NCBI GenBank assembly: GCA_004010935.1
Contig: CP026511.1
Coordinates: 3,720,001 to 3,784,000, forward strand
DNA: 64,000 nt
Reading direction: 5' to 3'
From: Pseudomonadaceae bacterium SI-3
Lineage (GTDB): Bacteria; Pseudomonadota; Gammaproteobacteria; Pseudomonadales; Pseudomonadaceae
Below the pieces are notes generated by a model. The model ran no database searches. It was given only the letters and a program-made list of their open reading frames with translations, and was not told the origin of the DNA. The translations under genes were made by a program, and so were the position numbers. Positions 62,766 to 64,000 of the stretch are shown piece by piece (position 1 is the stretch's first letter; each line of letters starts with the position of its first letter).

Positions 62766-63923
62766 ATGATCAATGCCCTGCGTTTTTTTGGCTGGCCGTT
62801 GCTGGTAGGCCTGCTAGTGGCCCTGCTGATCATTCAGCGCTACCCGCATCTGGTAGGGCTCGGCGCCGAGCCGGAGTACAGCCTGCAGCAAGCGCCGCTG
62901 ATCGGCATCCCCCAGCAAGGCCCCTACTCCTATGCCAACGCAGTCAGCAGCGCTGCGCCCGCAGTGGCTAATCTCTACACCACCAAGGTGATCGATAGCG
63001 CCAGCCAGCCGCCCATGCTCAAGGACGATCCGCTGTTCCGGCGCTTCTACGGGGACAACTTGCCGCGTCAACGTCGCATGGAATCGAGCCTGGGCTCGGC
63101 GGTGATCATGAGCCCGGAAGGCTACCTGCTGACCAACAACCACGTCACGGCGAATGCGGAACAGATCGTCGTGGCATTGCGCGATGGTCGGGAGACCCTG
63201 GCACGGGTAATCGGCAGCGACCCTGAGACCGATCTAGCGGTGCTCAAGATCGACCTGGCGGACCTGCCTGCGATCACCATCGGCCGCTCGGATGGCATTC
63301 GCATCGGGGACGTGACGCTGGCGATCGGTAATCCGTTCGGCGTGGGGCAAACCGTGACGATGGGCATCATCAGCGCAACCGGCCGTAACCAGCTGGGACT
63401 GAATACCTACGAGGACTTCATCCAGACCGACGCGGCGATCAACCGCGGTAACTCGGGTGGTGCGCTGGTGGATACTGCCGGCCACCTGATCGGCATAAAC
63501 ACGGCAATCATCTCCGAGTCCGGCGGATCACAGGGCATCGGCTTCGCCATCCCGGTGAAGCTCGCCATGGACGTAATGAAATCCATCATCGAGCATGGCC
63601 AAGTCATTCGCGGCTGGCTAGGTGTCGAGGTGCAATCGCTCACACCGGAACTGGCAGAGTCCTTCGGCCAAGCCGGTCGGCCCGGAATCGTTGTTGCTGG
63701 TGTCTACCGCGATGGGCCGGCTGAACGCGCTGGTCTGCTGCCGGGCGACCTCATCCTCAGCATCGATGGTGCGCAGGCAAGCGATGGTCGCAGTTCAATG
63801 AACCAGGTTGCCCAGGTGCGACCCGGGGACAAAATCGATATCGACATTCTGCGCAACGGCAAGCCGCTGACGCTGACGGCCGAGGTGGGCATGCGACCAC
63901 TGGTGGAGAAAGCTCCGCAATAA
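62766..63923 (+). CDS. algW: Periplasmic site-1 protease AlgW (DegS-type)
   Basis: AlgW cleaves the anti-sigma factor MucA and so frees AlgU for envelope stress and alginate control. The 385-residue protein has one N-terminal membrane anchor (WPLLVGLLVALLIIQRY), a trypsin-fold domain with the triad His in LTNNHV (about 125), Asp in ETDLAVLK (about 155) and Ser in NRGNSGGALV (about 229), and one C-terminal PDZ domain (about 285-380). A single PDZ and an anchor instead of a signal peptide separate it from MucD/DegP. ATG 62766 is chosen since homology begins MINALRFFGWP; an extension to 62658 is unsupported. Confidence 0.95.
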   Translation: MINALRFFGWPLLVGLLVALLIIQRYPHLVGLGAEPEYSLQQAPLIGIPQQGPYSYANAVSSAAPAVANLYTTKVIDSASQPPMLKDDPLFRRFYGDNLPRQRRMESSLGSAVIMSPEGYLLTNNHVTANAEQIVVALRDGRETLARVIGSDPETDLAVLKIDLADLPAITIGRSDGIRIGDVTLAIGNPFGVGQTVTMGIISATGRNQLGLNTYEDFIQTDAAINRGNSGGALVDTAGHLIGINTAIISESGGSQGIGFAIPVKLAMDVMKSIIEHGQVIRGWLGVEVQSLTPELAESFGQAGRPGIVVAGVYRDGPAERAGLLPGDLILSIDGAQASDGRSSMNQVAQVRPGDKIDIDILRNGKPLTLTAEVGMRPLVEKAPQ

Positions 63924-64000
63924 CCCGCTCGTTCGGCCGAGCAATCAAGCGGGGTGCGTACTCGACGCTCAAGCAGGCCTAGGCTTTGCGTCCTCAGTGA
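63924..64000. other. Window end, no feature seen
   Basis: The last 77 bases after algW contain no open frame or hairpin I can support. The next gene lies outside the window. Confidence 0.5.

Overview
This window is about 61% G+C by eye and almost entirely chromosomal core genome of a gamma-proteobacterium of the Pseudomonas/Stutzerimonas (P. stutzeri) group. The supporting signs are accB-accC-prmA-dusB-fis-purH-purD-retS in that order, a complete dcw (division/cell wall) cluster read mraZ to lpxC, a fused cysNC gene, algW, and a type IV pilin with a P. stutzeri PilAI-like start ([15 protein letters not shown]). There is no rRNA, tRNA, prophage, insertion sequence or CRISPR array.

Layout. 1-293: start of an iron/haem-type ABC permease, cut by the window edge. 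425-15009 (+): Rieske protein, dsbD, aroQ, accB-accC, prmA, a zinc-ribbon/DUF3426 membrane protein, dusB-fis, purH, purD and the hybrid kinase retS. 15023-21790: an accessory stretch with a CYP152-type P450, a YbhN-like membrane protein, a VC0807-type membrane protein, an AEC permease, an orphan rmlD, a Rho-N-like basic protein, a 47-residue Pro/Glu-rich protein and a haem-less bacterioferritin relative. 21868-39610 (-): lpxC, ftsZ, ftsA, ftsQ, ddlB, murC, murG, ftsW, murD, mraY, murF, murE, ftsI, ftsL, rsmH, mraZ. They are packed with mostly overlapping ends and headed by a clear sigma-70 promoter with four MraZ boxes at exact 10-bp steps. 39902-40261 (-): RNase P RNA, then rsmI.

41353-44762 (+): lpoA, yraN, a SIS-domain gmhA/diaA homologue and a dolP-like lipoprotein. 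44849-49691 (-): sspB-sspA, petC-petB-petA (cytochrome bc1) and rpsI-rplM. 50089-51909 (+): a Tas-like aldo/keto reductase and a CbiM-like permease. 51963-56930 (-): yacG, coaE, pilD, pilC, pilB. 57151-57642 (+): pilA from a sigma-54 promoter, followed by a repeat-rich spacer and ytoQ. 58785-61613 (-): cysNC and cysD with twin palindromes upstream. 61791-62549 (-): a Nif3-family gene. 62766-63923 (+): algW.

Functionally, the dcw genes, lpoA and lpxC together build and control the septal wall and envelope. The acc, aroQ, pur and cys genes are primary biosynthesis, and the pet genes are respiration. RetS is the expected GacS/Rsm switch for biofilm versus virulence, and the pil genes serve twitching and DNA uptake. 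I see no convincing undescribed multi-gene system. The most unusual signals are small: an inverted repeat wrapped around the retS -10 box, a purH leader hairpin that pairs with its own Shine-Dalgarno, heptad repeats between purH and purD, a repeat island where P. stutzeri can carry a second pilin gene, and the 21-kb accessory stress/membrane cluster.
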